Assembly (NCBI RefSeq): GCF_020886695.1
Contig: NZ_AP024485.1
Coordinates: 1,497,001-1,561,000, forward strand
DNA: 64,000 bases
Reading direction: 5' to 3'
From: Pseudodesulfovibrio sediminis
GTDB lineage: Bacteria; Desulfobacterota; Desulfovibrionia; Desulfovibrionales; Desulfovibrionaceae
Shown here: positions 1-8,897 of the stretch, one piece after another
Layout of the letters: each line of letters opens with the position of its first letter
Numbering within the stretch: the stretch's first letter is position 1
Translations under genes and position numbers: made by a program
The notes under the pieces: generated by a model
Seen by the model: only the letters and a program-made list of their open reading frames with translations
Told to the model about the DNA's origin: nothing
Database searches by the model: none

Positions 1-636
1 TTTGCGTTACAAAAGTATGAGTTGTTACGGGACCGAGTGAAAGTTGTGTAAGCAGGCCGTGCATTTTGCGCCCAAGGTAGTTGTCAAAATTTCGCTGCTG
101 CTGAAGGTTCTTTGCCATACCGTGCATTACGGAGAGCAAAACGGTAGAAGTGACAGGGTGGTACAAGGACATAGTATTATCAAAGGTGCGTATGCTTAAT
201 CTCCCTCCTGGGCGAACAACTCGCATATGCTCCTGTATGGCTTTCGGAAGTTCTTCTTTTGAAAGGTAGTTGTATGCATTTCCGCAGATCACAGTATCAA
301 AGGAATTGTCTTCAAAAGGCAGGCTCCTCATATCTGCAACACGAAAATTGACGCGTTTTTGTGCAATCAAGTCAGCATGACTCTCTTGTGCATACCTGAT
401 CAGCTCAGAATCAATATCCACCCCGGAAACGTGGCCATGTGGACCAACCTGTTCAACCAGCAACTCCGTCCAAAAGCCCGGACCACAAGCAACATCAAGA
501 ACGGTATCGCCTTGCTTGGCCCCATGGATTTCAACCATTTTTTTTCGCTCGATCAATTTTGATTTATGATGAGCAGCTAACCAGTGAAGCGACGTAAGAG
601 GAAGGTCTTGAAGGCCTTGAGTTTTATTGTTCATAG
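1..636 (-). CDS. Class I SAM-dependent methyltransferase, 3' end outside window
   Basis: Reading the minus strand from the ATG at 636 gives 212 open codons that run off the left edge, so the C-terminus is missing. SAM-binding motif I reads VLDVACGPGFW, followed by an acidic strand end (SGVDID) and the post-motif FEDNSFDTVICGNA. The motif order is typical of Methyltransf_11/25 proteins that methylate small molecules. A GGAAA stretch lies upstream as a weak ribosome site. It reads in the same direction as the integrase to its right and probably belongs to the island cargo. The substrate cannot be deduced. Confidence 0.85.
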
Positions 637-650
637 AACATAATTTCCAA

Positions 651-1589
651 TTATCGATGGGTCTCCTGCAGCTTCAATCGCCCTCTTGGATGCCTCCTCC
701 CCAAAGCTTCCCGCTGGGCTGACAAGCTCACATGCGTATAAATCTCCGTCACAGCCAATGAACTATGACCAAGCAAGGTCTGGATATTGCGGATGTCCAC
801 CCCATTCTCTAGCAGGAGCGTGGCTATGGTGTGCCGAAACATGTGTGGTGTGGCGTCTTCCGGTATGCAAGCTCGTTTCTGGTACTTCTTAATGATCTGA
901 CGGACGGATTGGTCTGAAAGCGGATGTTTGTCTCGGTTCAGGAAAAACGCTAACTCAGGCTCTAGGAACTCTTCGTAACAATGCCTATAATCTTTCAGTG
1001 CTTGAAGGCTCGCTTGGTCACATAAGGGGATAACCCTTTCTCGTTTCCCCTTTCCCATTACCAAAATATGTCGGTGCTTGAGATCGACATCAACGACCCG
1101 CAACTGACAAAGCTCTGAAACCCTCACTCCCGTTGAGAACAGCGTTTCAAGCACTGCGATATCCCTTGTGGCCTCCTGATAGCCTCTGGAGGCAACCGAA
1201 GCTTCGTTCCTATAGGAATATGCACACTGCAAGAGCTTGGTCACAGAAGACACGGACAAAGTTCGTGGGAGGCTCTTGGCTCGCTCAAGACGAAGCCTGA
1301 GTTTTCTGAATGGCGAGGCTTCAATAAATTCTTCCTGCTCCAGAAATGTGAAAAATGATTTCAGGGTGGCAAGTTTCCGTTTGATGCTGCGGGGCTTGTA
1401 CTGCGCGTCAAGCCAGCCCAAGTATTCCCGGATGACATGCTTGTCGATGTCAGTGACAACTAGGTCGGTCTGTTGCTTTTTCTGAAACTGGTTCAGGTCG
1501 AGCTTGTAGGCGGTCATGGTTAGTTTGGTGAGTCCTCTTTCGAGGCGGCAGTGGCGGAGAAATACGTCAGCAGCATCAGACAAATTCAT
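651..1589 (-). CDS. Tyrosine recombinase, XerC/D-like integrase (intact)
   Basis: A 312-residue site-specific recombinase. The N-terminal half (about 1-100) is a SAM-like core-binding domain. The catalytic half keeps the full set: Arg156 in TGVRVSEL, Lys in GKGKRERVIPL, His249/Arg252 in PHMFRHTIATLL, His275 in LLGHSSLAV and nucleophile Tyr284 in TEIYTHV. It has the compact Xer-like size and no arm-binding extension. The ribosome site GAGAGG lies inside an inverted repeat directly upstream. A second, broken integrase of a different lineage follows at 1697-2732. It may be the active mobility gene of this island or a later arrival. Confidence 0.93.
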   Translation of the reverse strand: MNLSDAADVFLRHCRLERGLTKLTMTAYKLDLNQFQKKQQTDLVVTDIDKHVIREYLGWLDAQYKPRSIKRKLATLKSFFTFLEQEEFIEASPFRKLRLRLERAKSLPRTLSVSSVTKLLQCAYSYRNEASVASRGYQEATRDIAVLETLFSTGVRVSELCQLRVVDVDLKHRHILVMGKGKRERVIPLCDQASLQALKDYRHCYEEFLEPELAFFLNRDKHPLSDQSVRQIIKKYQKRACIPEDATPHMFRHTIATLLLENGVDIRNIQTLLGHSSLAVTEIYTHVSLSAQREALGRRHPRGRLKLQETHR

Positions 1590-1591
1590 TG

Positions 1592-1632
1592 AAACCCTCT
1601 CTTGTTATGGTGGACAGAACAGGAGAGGGTTT
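1592..1632. repeat. Inverted repeat overlapping the integrase ribosome-binding site
   Basis: Two 15-bp arms (1592-1606 and 1618-1632) match as an inverted repeat at 14 of 15 positions around an 11-bp centre. The arm next to the gene contains the GAGAGG ribosome site of the integrase, whose ATG lies three bases away at 1589. In mRNA the arms would form a hairpin hiding that site. In DNA the size and symmetry also resemble paired recombinase-binding arms. Which role is real cannot be decided from sequence. Confidence 0.6.
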
Positions 1633-1696
1633 TGGCCTAAAAAGCCAAGCATGTCACACGGCTACAATAAGGACACTAGATATAGAATAAGCGCGT

Positions 1697-2732
1697 CTAC
1701 TTAATCAACTTCGGTTTGCGTGCAATGGCGTTGCGCTTCTCACCTTCGATCTCATGGTAATAAACACCCATGATCATTCGGAGGGAGGAATGCCCAAGCA
1801 AATTAGCCACAGCCTTGGCGTCTGCACCGTTTGTGATAGCCTCAGACGTGAACAAGTGTCTGATGGTGTACATGCACACGGACTTGTCCAGTCCAGCACG
1901 TTTCTTAGCTGACCTGAAAGCCGACCTCACGCCTTTGACGCTCTTTCCCTTGTACTCTAATCAGATAATTCGTTTGGGCCTCGGAACGCTTGATTCTGAG
2001 ACGCTCCTTGAACTCATCTGTGACGGGTATGATCCTGTCGCTCGATTTGGTCTTTGTACCACGGACACGAATCGTGTTGCGTTCCCAATCGATGTCCTTC
2101 CACATCAAACCGAAAAGCTCACTTGGTCCAGGACGCGCACCCAACTCCCACATGATATCCAGAGTCCACTGAAGATGTGGCGGGGACACTTTGTAGAGTT
2201 TGCGGAAGTCCGTTAGGGTTAAATGTTCCAAGTTCCTCGGCTTCTCCGGCTGCTTCATTTCAGACCACCACTTTTTCATGGGGTTCTTGTCAATGTACTC
2301 CATCCTCACGCCGAAGTTGAAGATGATGTTTAAGTAGTCCATATAACGATTTCGGGTTGCCACGGCATTGTCGGCATACAGGGCATGAGCTTGCAGGAAA
2401 TCCTTAGGCCTCAATTGAGAAATCGGCTTGCTATCGAGGATCGGATGCCAGTCGTTATTGACCTTTGCGGCGATGAAACGAAGGTAGTCAAGGGAACGGC
2501 CTTTCGCTTTCTCCTGCGCGACATACTCTTTGGCTAGGTCGGTGAGGTTCATTTCATCACGATGGATGGACCTCTTCTCGACTTTGCTCTTTTTGATGTC
2601 ATAATCAAAAAGTTTGGCAGCTTTCTTATCCTCTGCGCCCTTGCCGAAGTATTTTTTGACGGGGCTTTTCCTGCCCGGAATCCTGTATTGGCAATACCAA
2701 CTGCCCGTCTTCTTCACCTGCCCTACGCTCAT
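1697..2732 (-). pseudogene. Phage-type tyrosine integrase, frameshifted
   Basis: Two overlapping frames make one integrase. Codons from 2732 to about 1960 encode the arm/core-binding part and the first catalytic segment, with Arg in ELGARPGPSEL and Lys in RGTKTKSSDR. The rest (YTIRHLFTSEAI, LLGHSSLRM, GVYYHEI with the nucleophile Tyr) is in the next frame down to 1697. The shift falls near 1960, where one extra base or two missing bases separate TNYLI from EYKGKSVKG. The His of the HxxR box is replaced by Tyr. Its start overlaps the stop of the small DNA-binding gene at 2729 by four bases, as in an excisionase-integrase pair. Confidence 0.88.
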
Positions 2733-3010
2733 ACCGTCACCGGGGAGTAATCCGATCTCTTACGCGGCTTCACGGCAACAAACTCCGAAGGCGAAGCCAT
2801 GAACTCATCAAGGACTGACTTTTTGTACATGGTCCTGTTGGGACCGTACTTGGGCAAATCATAATCCCTGATAAGCTTGGAGAAGCTTCTCGGATTCTGG
2901 AAGCCACAGTAAAAAGCGGCATTCTTGAGATTTAGGTATTCTGGCTCAAGCTGAGACAACGCTAAAAAATGGCATTGAACTGTATCGTCCCTTGGTAGAA
3001 AGCAAACCAC
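2729..3010 (-). pseudogene. Small excisionase/MerR-like DNA-binding protein, probably 5'-truncated
   Basis: The recognisable part, from EPEYLNLKNAAFYCGF to the stop at 2729, resembles the winged-helix DNA-binding domain of excisionases and MerR-like helix-turn-helix proteins (a 'layer of insight' motif with FSKLIRDYDLPKYG). The open frame reaches 3010, but only through a GTG with no ribosome site. Upstream of about 2955 the DNA instead reads well on the other strand as part of a helicase. The original 5' end therefore appears to have been lost at a junction. It is coupled to the integrase below it by a four-base overlap. A shorter start at a TTG near 2955 is possible. Confidence 0.55.
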
Positions 3011-4027
3011 AGACGGTCACCTCTGAAATGGAAAATTTCCTAGAGCACATCATGAAGATCAACGAGAGAAAGGTGGTCCCCACCTATTTCCCGCAGCTTG
3101 ATGAGTATCTCAACGGTGGCTTGGTCGAAAAAACATTGTCGGTATTGATAGCCAAAACGCACCGGAAGCAAAACAGCCACCATGTTGAATATGGCGTATC
3201 GTCAATCCATGCAGGGACACAACGTCCTGTTTGTCACGCTTGAGGACAGTAAAGAAGCGTGCATGTTCAAGCAGATCGCATTGATGAGCGACATCACCCT
3301 GAACACACTCCAATCCGTCAGACCTGACAGCAAAACCGACGAACTCAAAGGGTACATGCCAACTTTCAAGGAACAACTTGAAAAGATGGGCAACTTCTGG
3401 ATCGTTGATAAAAGTGAAAAGGAATTTCGCGTCAGCGACCTTCGAGCAGTTATCAACGAAATCGGTGTCGAAAACCTTGATGCTATCTACGTAGATTACA
3501 TTGGTAAGATCATGCCATCTTTGGGCATGAAAACAGCCACCATGTATGAAGGCTCCAAGGAAGTTGCCGCCAGCTTGCGAAGACTTGCCATGGAAACGGC
3601 CATTCCCATGGTGACTGCGGCCCAGATCAACCGAGGTGGCATGAAGAAGGAAATTGACGACTTGGACATGGACTCCATCAGTGAATCCGTAGCCATCGTC
3701 CACTCGGCTGACCTAGCTATCATCCTGGCTAATCACGACGATACTGCCAGGGACTACTTGAATGAAAGGTTATACAAGATCGTCAAGAATAGAATTGCCG
3801 GAAAACATGGTTTTTGTAGCAGTTTCTATTGGGACCTCGGCACGTTGAAAATCTTCGACAAAACAGAAATCCATGAATGGATAGATTATGCCAAGAAAAC
3901 TGGTGACAATCGAGACTGGCTTGATGGTAACCCGAATCAAGGTAAAACTACCGAAATTAAAAAACAGAACTCTCCTAATGAGGGAGAAATCGACAACATT
4001 ATAACCGAGGCAAAAAAATATGCTTAA
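2929..4027 (+). pseudogene. DnaB-type replicative helicase ATPase, truncated and frameshifted
   Basis: The open frame starts at 2929 without a start codon. It reads through NGIELYRPLVESKPQTV and PTYFPQLDEYLNGGL, which matches the entry of a DnaB/RecA-fold ATPase. At about 3157-3163, inside the Walker A loop, the frame changes; the following frame reads TGSKTATMLNMAYRQ and stays open to 4027. Downstream DnaB motifs are clear: Walker B YVDYIGKI, motif 3 VTAAQINR, motif 4 region SESVAIVHSADLAIIL and KNRIAGKHG. The missing N-terminus plus the Walker A shift point to a dead gene; a sequencing error could explain the shift but not the lost start. It is followed at one-base overlap by a replication-O-like gene. 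Confidence 0.8.
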
Positions 4028-4455
4028 TGAAAAAGATCGAGAATTACAGAGGCAAATGTACCGGGGTTAACCCCCAAACCGCATCAAACGGCGGCGGGGA
4101 TAATAATGGCCCTAAGAACAAAAAAGGGACAACTCCTCCTGGAAAAAAGAAGCAAAACGGTTACACATACACCCGTTTGTACAACCACATTTACGATGCC
4201 ATTGAACCTCGAAAATTCAGTGGTGCTCAGTATGCAGTCTTCATGTACATATACCGTCAGACCATTGGCTACCAAGGTCGCTCCATCATCTTCAAAACGG
4301 TGGATGTAGCCTATAAGACCAAGTATGAACCAAGGACCATCGACATGGCCTACAAGTCGCTCCTCGATGACAAAATCATCAAGACTGTTGACGGCAAGAA
4401 AAAAGGCGTCCAGATCAACTTCATGAAAAGTGAATGGACACCCATCGAAGAGTAA
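4027..4455 (+). CDS. Phage replication protein O-like winged-helix protein
   Basis: A 142-residue protein whose first 45 residues are polar and disordered (GGGDNNGPKNKKGTTPPGKK). A winged-helix domain follows, starting GYTYTRLYNHIYDAI, with LSGxxYxVFMYIYRQTIGY-type spacing. This matches the N-terminal origin-binding domain of phage replication protein O. Its ATG shares one base with the helicase stop, giving an initiator/helicase pair typical of mobile-element replication modules. The C-terminal helicase-loader segment of full-length O proteins is absent. Confidence 0.7.
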   Translation: MKKIENYRGKCTGVNPQTASNGGGDNNGPKNKKGTTPPGKKKQNGYTYTRLYNHIYDAIEPRKFSGAQYAVFMYIYRQTIGYQGRSIIFKTVDVAYKTKYEPRTIDMAYKSLLDDKIIKTVDGKKKGVQINFMKSEWTPIEE

Positions 4456-4469
4456 AACCGTCTAACCAA

Positions 4470-4500
4470 AGCCCGGAGGCCACAACCCTTCGGGCATTTT
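4470..4500 (+). terminator. Weak intrinsic terminator after the replication module
   Basis: GCCCG (4471-4475) pairs with CGGGC (4491-4495) around a 15-base loop, followed by ATTTT. It lies 15 bases after the stop at 4455. The stem is short, so the call is tentative. Confidence 0.35.
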
Positions 4501-4621
4501 CATACCCTACTTCTGAGACTTAACTTTGATAGCTAGTGACAAATACGACCCCATATTGCTGGCATCAAGACTCCCCAACAAAAGGCACATCATAGCCATT
4601 ACGTGATTAACTCGTTGAGCA

Positions 4622-4789
4622 TCACCATCGGCCTGTCCGATAGCTCTGAATGATCTTTCGAGCTTTGGTCAACACAGTTTGTGAAGACTTGCCGCTCTTA
4701 TCAGCCAGCAAGTCAAAAAATTCCACATCATCCACTTCGGGCAGTCCATTTTCACCATCAAGGTATTTCAGCATGATCTCGTTAGGCAT
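4622..4789 (-). CDS. Small acidic protein of unknown function
   Basis: A 55-residue protein with no family I recognise. The start at 4789 is chosen because a strong GGAGGAAA ribosome site sits three bases upstream (4793-4800); a longer frame reaches 4807 but would place that site inside the gene. The product has an acidic N-terminal half and a helix-rich C-terminus (SSQTVLTKARKIIQSYRTG). It lies between the replication module and the repressor, where mobile elements usually keep small regulatory or recombination-directionality proteins. Confidence 0.6.
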   Translation of the reverse strand: MPNEIMLKYLDGENGLPEVDDVEFFDLLADKSGKSSQTVLTKARKIIQSYRTGRW

Positions 4790-5042
4790 GTTTCCTCCTC
4801 GTTCCAAAAGATAAAAGCATCCCTTGGTAGCCGATCTATTTATATGACCAGATACAAAGGAATGATCACGAGGGCCACACGAGCCACATTTTTAGTGAAT
4901 TATTGATAAACTGGATCAACCGAGAAGACCGCCTGAGATATCAAGCGGCCTCGACCTTGAGTTCATCCGAGAGAACTATATGAGAGCAGGAATATACAAC
5001 TCTCAATAGCTGTATACTATTAATAGCGATAGGTAGTTAGAT

Positions 5043-5363
5043 CTACCTCAAAACATCCGACACGAGCCGATGAACAAGACGGACCTCGGCATCTTCAGCC
5101 TTATCAAGCATTCCACCTATATCCTTAATAAGATCAGAGCGATCTTCCATATGAGCATTGTCGAGAAGGCTACCGATGGTCACATCAAGGGCCACGGTAA
5201 TCTTTTCGAGCTTCTCAACGGACACGTTGCCTTCCCCGCGCTCGACCTCACCAAGATATTTGCCGCTGATACCGACACGTTCAGCAAGCTTATCTTGTGA
5301 GAGATTCTGAGCCGTCCTCAATTCTCGAATACGTTTTCCAAGTCTGACCTTAAGTGCGGACAT
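5043..5363 (-). CDS. XRE/Cro-cI family transcriptional regulator
   Basis: A 106-residue repressor-type protein. Residues about 8-62 form the HTH_3 domain: LGKRIRELRTAQNLSQDKLA, then recognition helix VGISGKYLGEVERGEGN, then a helix ending TIGSLLDNA. The tail (residues 70-106) is a charged helix that probably dimerises. ATG 5363 is favoured by a GGAGGTGGCT ribosome site; an upstream in-frame start at 5375 lacks one. Three ATAAGTA repeats lie between this gene and the divergent gene at 5529, where it probably binds. It is the likely maintenance or immunity regulator of the island. Confidence 0.88.
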   Translation of the reverse strand: MSALKVRLGKRIRELRTAQNLSQDKLAERVGISGKYLGEVERGEGNVSVEKLEKITVALDVTIGSLLDNAHMEDRSDLIKDIGGMLDKAEDAEVRLVHRLVSDVLR

Positions 5364-5378
5364 AGCCACCTCCAATTC

Positions 5379-5453
5379 ATAAGTATAGGTGGCAAACGAA
5401 CGAACTAAACCCTTTATAAGTATTTACAAGTTCTTTTTCACAACATATAAGTA
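5379..5453. promoter_or_regulatory. Three direct ATAAGTA repeats in a divergent promoter region
   Basis: ATAAGTA occurs at 5379-5385, 5416-5422 and 5447-5453, all in the same orientation, in the AT-rich 165-bp gap between the repressor (leftward from 5363) and the gene at 5529. Repeated operators in this position are the usual binding sites of Cro/cI-like regulators. The repeats are seen; the binding is inferred. Confidence 0.45.
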
Positions 5454-5528
5454 ATCAAACTCGACAATTGGACACACAAAGCTCATTGAACGAGCGAGAC
5501 CACGATCTCAAACTGAAAAGGAGAAAGC

Positions 5529-6158
5529 ATGTCTGTCAGCAAGGAAGAATTCGTCAAGATTATGGAGCAACGTATCGAATCCGATCCAAACCAACTCAAT
5601 ATTCCCAATGCTCAGTTGGTGAAGTTTGTTAATGACTTCGTTGATACAGAAGGCAGCAAATTTCTGGACTACGGACTCATCAATTGGGCTATCGGTATCC
5701 TTTTTTGGGGTGTACCAATGATATTCAGAAGCAAACTGTACCCCAAAGCCATTGTCCACGAACTGGATCATGGCAAAGCTATCGACCTCGACAAGCTGTA
5801 CGCAGCCTGTTCCGAGTGGATTGATATAGACATCAACAACGAGATACCACTCCTTTTCCATAAGATTGGTACTTTAAGTCCGAGTTGCGTCTTACTCACC
5901 AACACGACCCTCTACTACAACATGCCGAAATCGAAGAAATCTGGGGATGCCAGACAGCCCTCAATGGGTAAAATCGACATTGCTGACATCACCCAATTCG
6001 ACACCAAGCCGCACTCCATCATGGACATGATTACCATCATCGTGAACGGCAATGAGATTGGAGCATTCAATTGCAAAAAAGCTCATAACAGATCGGCAAA
6101 CAACCTCAGAAAAATGCTCCAATCCATCATCATGAAGAAGAACAGCCTTATCGGATAG
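5529..6158 (+). CDS. Uncharacterised protein with possible PH-like C-terminal domain
   Basis: A 209-residue soluble protein with a good ribosome site (AAGGAGAAAGC) before ATG 5529. I do not recognise the N-terminal 110 residues, which hold a hydrophobic stretch (LINWAIGILFWGVPMIF, about residues 50-66). The C-terminal part (VLLTNTTLYYNMPK..., DIADITQFDTK..., TIIVNGNEIGAFNCKK) has the strand pattern of bacterial PH-like (YokE/bPH) domains. It is followed six bases later by a lipoprotein gene, so both are probably co-transcribed island cargo with an envelope role. Confidence 0.6.
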   Translation: MSVSKEEFVKIMEQRIESDPNQLNIPNAQLVKFVNDFVDTEGSKFLDYGLINWAIGILFWGVPMIFRSKLYPKAIVHELDHGKAIDLDKLYAACSEWIDIDINNEIPLLFHKIGTLSPSCVLLTNTTLYYNMPKSKKSGDARQPSMGKIDIADITQFDTKPHSIMDMITIIVNGNEIGAFNCKKAHNRSANNLRKMLQSIIMKKNSLIG

Positions 6159-6164
6159 GTCGTC

Positions 6165-6959
6165 ATGAAGACAGCAATCACTCTTCTTGTCTGCCTGTGC
6201 ATACTCGGATGTACAGGTGGGCAAGAGGACTCACCACGACTGAAGTACTTCGACGATGTACGATGGAGTTGGTCACCAGAGACAACCGTTTTCGAACTGG
6301 ACAAGCAAGAGTACTGCACAGCCTATCCCGACCACACCCACAGCACCCGACTTCAAGTCTTCAATGCTTTCGTGGACCAACTCAAGACGGATGGCTGCGG
6401 TAAGGTGCAAGGAATCCTCTGGAATCCATTGCCTTTCTTTTCCTATATGGAATGGAAAAACGATCAACTCCTCTCAAAGTACCAAGCAATGTACTGGCAA
6501 ATCATCGAAGGTCACAGGATAGCAGACGGAGACAAAGTCACGAGGAGTATGGAGGCAATATGGCAACTCTGGAATGACTCCGTTTCGAATTCCAGCACCC
6601 TTCAAAAGATCAATCAGAACATCATCGTCTTTGACAAAGTCTATGCCGTTCCCAAAGCCGACGACTCGATCATCAAGCGGGAGTTCTTCTACTCACCTTT
6701 CTACGAGAAGACCTACGACAAGGACGACACCCTTGTTGCTCACTGTGCCACCATCGACATCAATCTGTGGCCCAAAGTGCTTACCGAGATTCAAGCCGAG
6801 TACGTTGAAGGGAAATCGAACACATGGATAAACGGAGATTACTATCTAGTAGCTTCCGTTGGTCCCGAAATTCGGTTATGGAACATCAATCTCCAAAGAC
6901 TGAATATCTATCTGGAAACGTTAGCTGAAAAGCTTGCTGAATCACGAACTACGGAGTGA
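6165..6959 (+). CDS. Uncharacterised lipoprotein
   Basis: A 264-residue protein with a signal peptide ending in a lipobox (LLVCLCILGC, lipidated Cys at 16). The mature part is soluble, Trp/Tyr-rich and without a family I know. It is the second gene of a small rightward group (5529, 6165, 6964) with gaps under ten bases, which implies one transcript. The next gene also encodes an exported protein, so the group probably acts at the cell envelope. Confidence 0.7.
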   Translation: MKTAITLLVCLCILGCTGGQEDSPRLKYFDDVRWSWSPETTVFELDKQEYCTAYPDHTHSTRLQVFNAFVDQLKTDGCGKVQGILWNPLPFFSYMEWKNDQLLSKYQAMYWQIIEGHRIADGDKVTRSMEAIWQLWNDSVSNSSTLQKINQNIIVFDKVYAVPKADDSIIKREFFYSPFYEKTYDKDDTLVAHCATIDINLWPKVLTEIQAEYVEGKSNTWINGDYYLVASVGPEIRLWNINLQRLNIYLETLAEKLAESRTTE

Positions 6960-8634
6960 CGACATGAAGCTGAAACGACTTACCTACTTGCTGGCTTTCT
7001 CTTGCATCCTTCTGGCAACCACGGCTTTTGCTGGCAACTACCACATGGCTGACACTGAGTATGGTCAAATTGAGTATGCCACGTTTCAGGGTGACAACGA
7101 TGGAGCCATCATTTTCATCCACGGCAATGCTGACAAGAAAAAGCACCAGACACGGATCATAGCGGAAGACAGCACAGGTTATGGCATTGCAAAGAGAATC
7201 AATGAACAGACCGGGAAAACCGTCATTGCCATAGCACGCCCCGGATTCGGCAACTCCTTTGGAAAGAAGCCCGGTGATAACGTCACTGTTGAAACATGCA
7301 AGAACAAGCACGTTGACGCCTGTGTTGAAGGACTCACCAACATCATTAGCACCAACGGTTTGACCAACATTACCATTCTCGGCTTCTCCAAAGCAATGGT
7401 AGTGCTGTAGCCCCATTTGCGGGAATGGCTTCTTGGTTACATCTTCATAAATCTTAGGCAGTCTATCCTCGATCTCATGCTTTTCTACCAACCATATTCG
7501 ACGGATTTCACGAAGTTCTTCATCGGAAATCAGCCTAATATGGCTATAGCCCAGAGGTGCATCCTTTCGAAGCTTCTTCTCTGTTTTAAGCAGCTCTCTT
7601 AAAAAAATCTCACGCTGACTTTGCAGGTAGGGGCCATGAATGGGGTTGCCTTTGTAGAATTGAATATTACCCTTCATACGTCTAAAATCTCGCATCTTCT
7701 TGTCATCTTTGACAGTTAGATGCTTACGATAATCCAATAATGGCTGGAGCCAGGCTTTGTCAGGAGCATTGGCAACCATATTTTCAAGAGAACTATCGCG
7801 CGTGACTAGAGTACATGTCCAGCAACCAAAACGGCTCTTGCCACAACTCGGAGTTTCTTCTTTTAACTCAACGATCATGGGACACTCTCTGTCTTCAGTG
7901 GCGTCTTTGTACAGTTCCACCAATTCTGAATTACTGAGGCCCCAAGGGTTGTCTTTGTCGTCAAGGAAGGCCCAGACGTCATCATCTGTCCAGTCTTCAA
8001 GAGGAGTGTATATGAGACAATTATCTACGTGCTTATTAGGGCTAAGACGTTCTCTAAGACGGTGCTTTTCATGCCGCTCCATATTCGCTTTACGTCTCTG
8101 ACTCTCGTGCTTTCTCGTTCCAATCGCTAGGATCGTCTCACCATACTGATTAGCTATTTCCGAAATGAATTTATTCGAGGGATCAATCTTCAGTCGCTCA
8201 GTGCACCAACGGAATTTTGCCCAAGGCCGTGGGTAGCCTCTACCAATCAGATTGACCCAAAAGCTATTCTTCTTGTCAGGATGAAGAAGGTGAGCCTCGA
8301 AAGGCATGTCCTTTTCTTTGGCATTGTCATTGATGAGTTTAAGAGAGTTGCCGACCCATACTGATACAGCTGGGTTTTCGACAAGGGTATCGGTGCTGAT
8401 TACGTGCACTTTTTTGCTATTTCTGATCTCACTTGGCAACTGCTCAAGAGCTAACCAAATGAGCTGAAGGACGGCTGTAGAGTCCTTGCCCCCACTATAA
8501 CCAATCACCCAAGGATGGAGGTCTTCTTGAAAAAGACTCTGCACCTCTTCATAAAGGTGCTCGATATACTCTTGATAGCCATCATCGCCTTCGAGATTGA
8601 AGGCTGAATAGACTTTATGTTTGCTGTCGCTCAT
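6949..8634 (-). pseudogene. dndC: DNA phosphorothioation sulfurtransferase DndC, 3'-truncated with out-of-family tail
   Basis: Residues 1 to about 404 are a PAPS-reductase-fold protein of the DndC type: PP-loop GYSGGKDST (45-53), FRWCTERLKI with Cys144, and iron-sulfur cysteines Cys251, Cys264, Cys271 and Cys274 in SCGKSRFGCWTCTLV, plus IYTPLEDWTDDDVW. DndC helps place sulfur in the DNA backbone together with DndA, DndD and DndE. At KKPFP (about 7425) homology ends. The remaining 157 codons are simply the antisense of the truncated hydrolase gene. dndB, dndD and dndE are not visible, so the system is probably inactive. AGGGATCATAA precedes ATG 8634. Confidence 0.88.
6964..7410 (+). pseudogene. 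Exported alpha/beta hydrolase, truncated at the catalytic serine
   Basis: The start at 6964 follows GGAGTGACG. A cleavable signal peptide (LLAFSCILLATTAFA) leads into an alpha/beta-hydrolase fold: strand IIFIHGNADKKK with the HG oxyanion loop, then NITILGFSKA, the nucleophile elbow. The normal GxSxG is reached (G-F-S-K-A), but the protein stops ten residues later. About half of a normal hydrolase, including the acid and His of the triad, is missing. From about 7395 rightward the DNA reads instead as dndC on the minus strand, so a rearrangement cut this gene in its catalytic motif. Confidence 0.8.
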
Positions 8635-8897
8635 TTATGATCCCTATATAGCAATCGCCTACAACGGAGAGAGGCCTTCAATTGCAAAGAAGACAAGCAG
8701 TTAGACGATGTTCAATTCAGAGACGGAATACTACTGGAAATCGTGAGCACTGGCAATCAACCGAATACTAAAGCTAAGGCATTGTCTTTTTGAGTACACA
8801 GCTTGTCCAACACGTGTCACCACGCTTGAAAGTATCCCCACTCTGAGCCTTGGTCAGAACTAATTCATCATGGTTCTGGCCAACAATTCTCTCCAGC

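Noticed and set aside
6949-7395. C-terminal 157 residues of the dndC frame as a new fused domain
   Set aside because: They are exactly antisense to a hydrolase gene with signal peptide and fold motifs; a real fused domain is unlikely.
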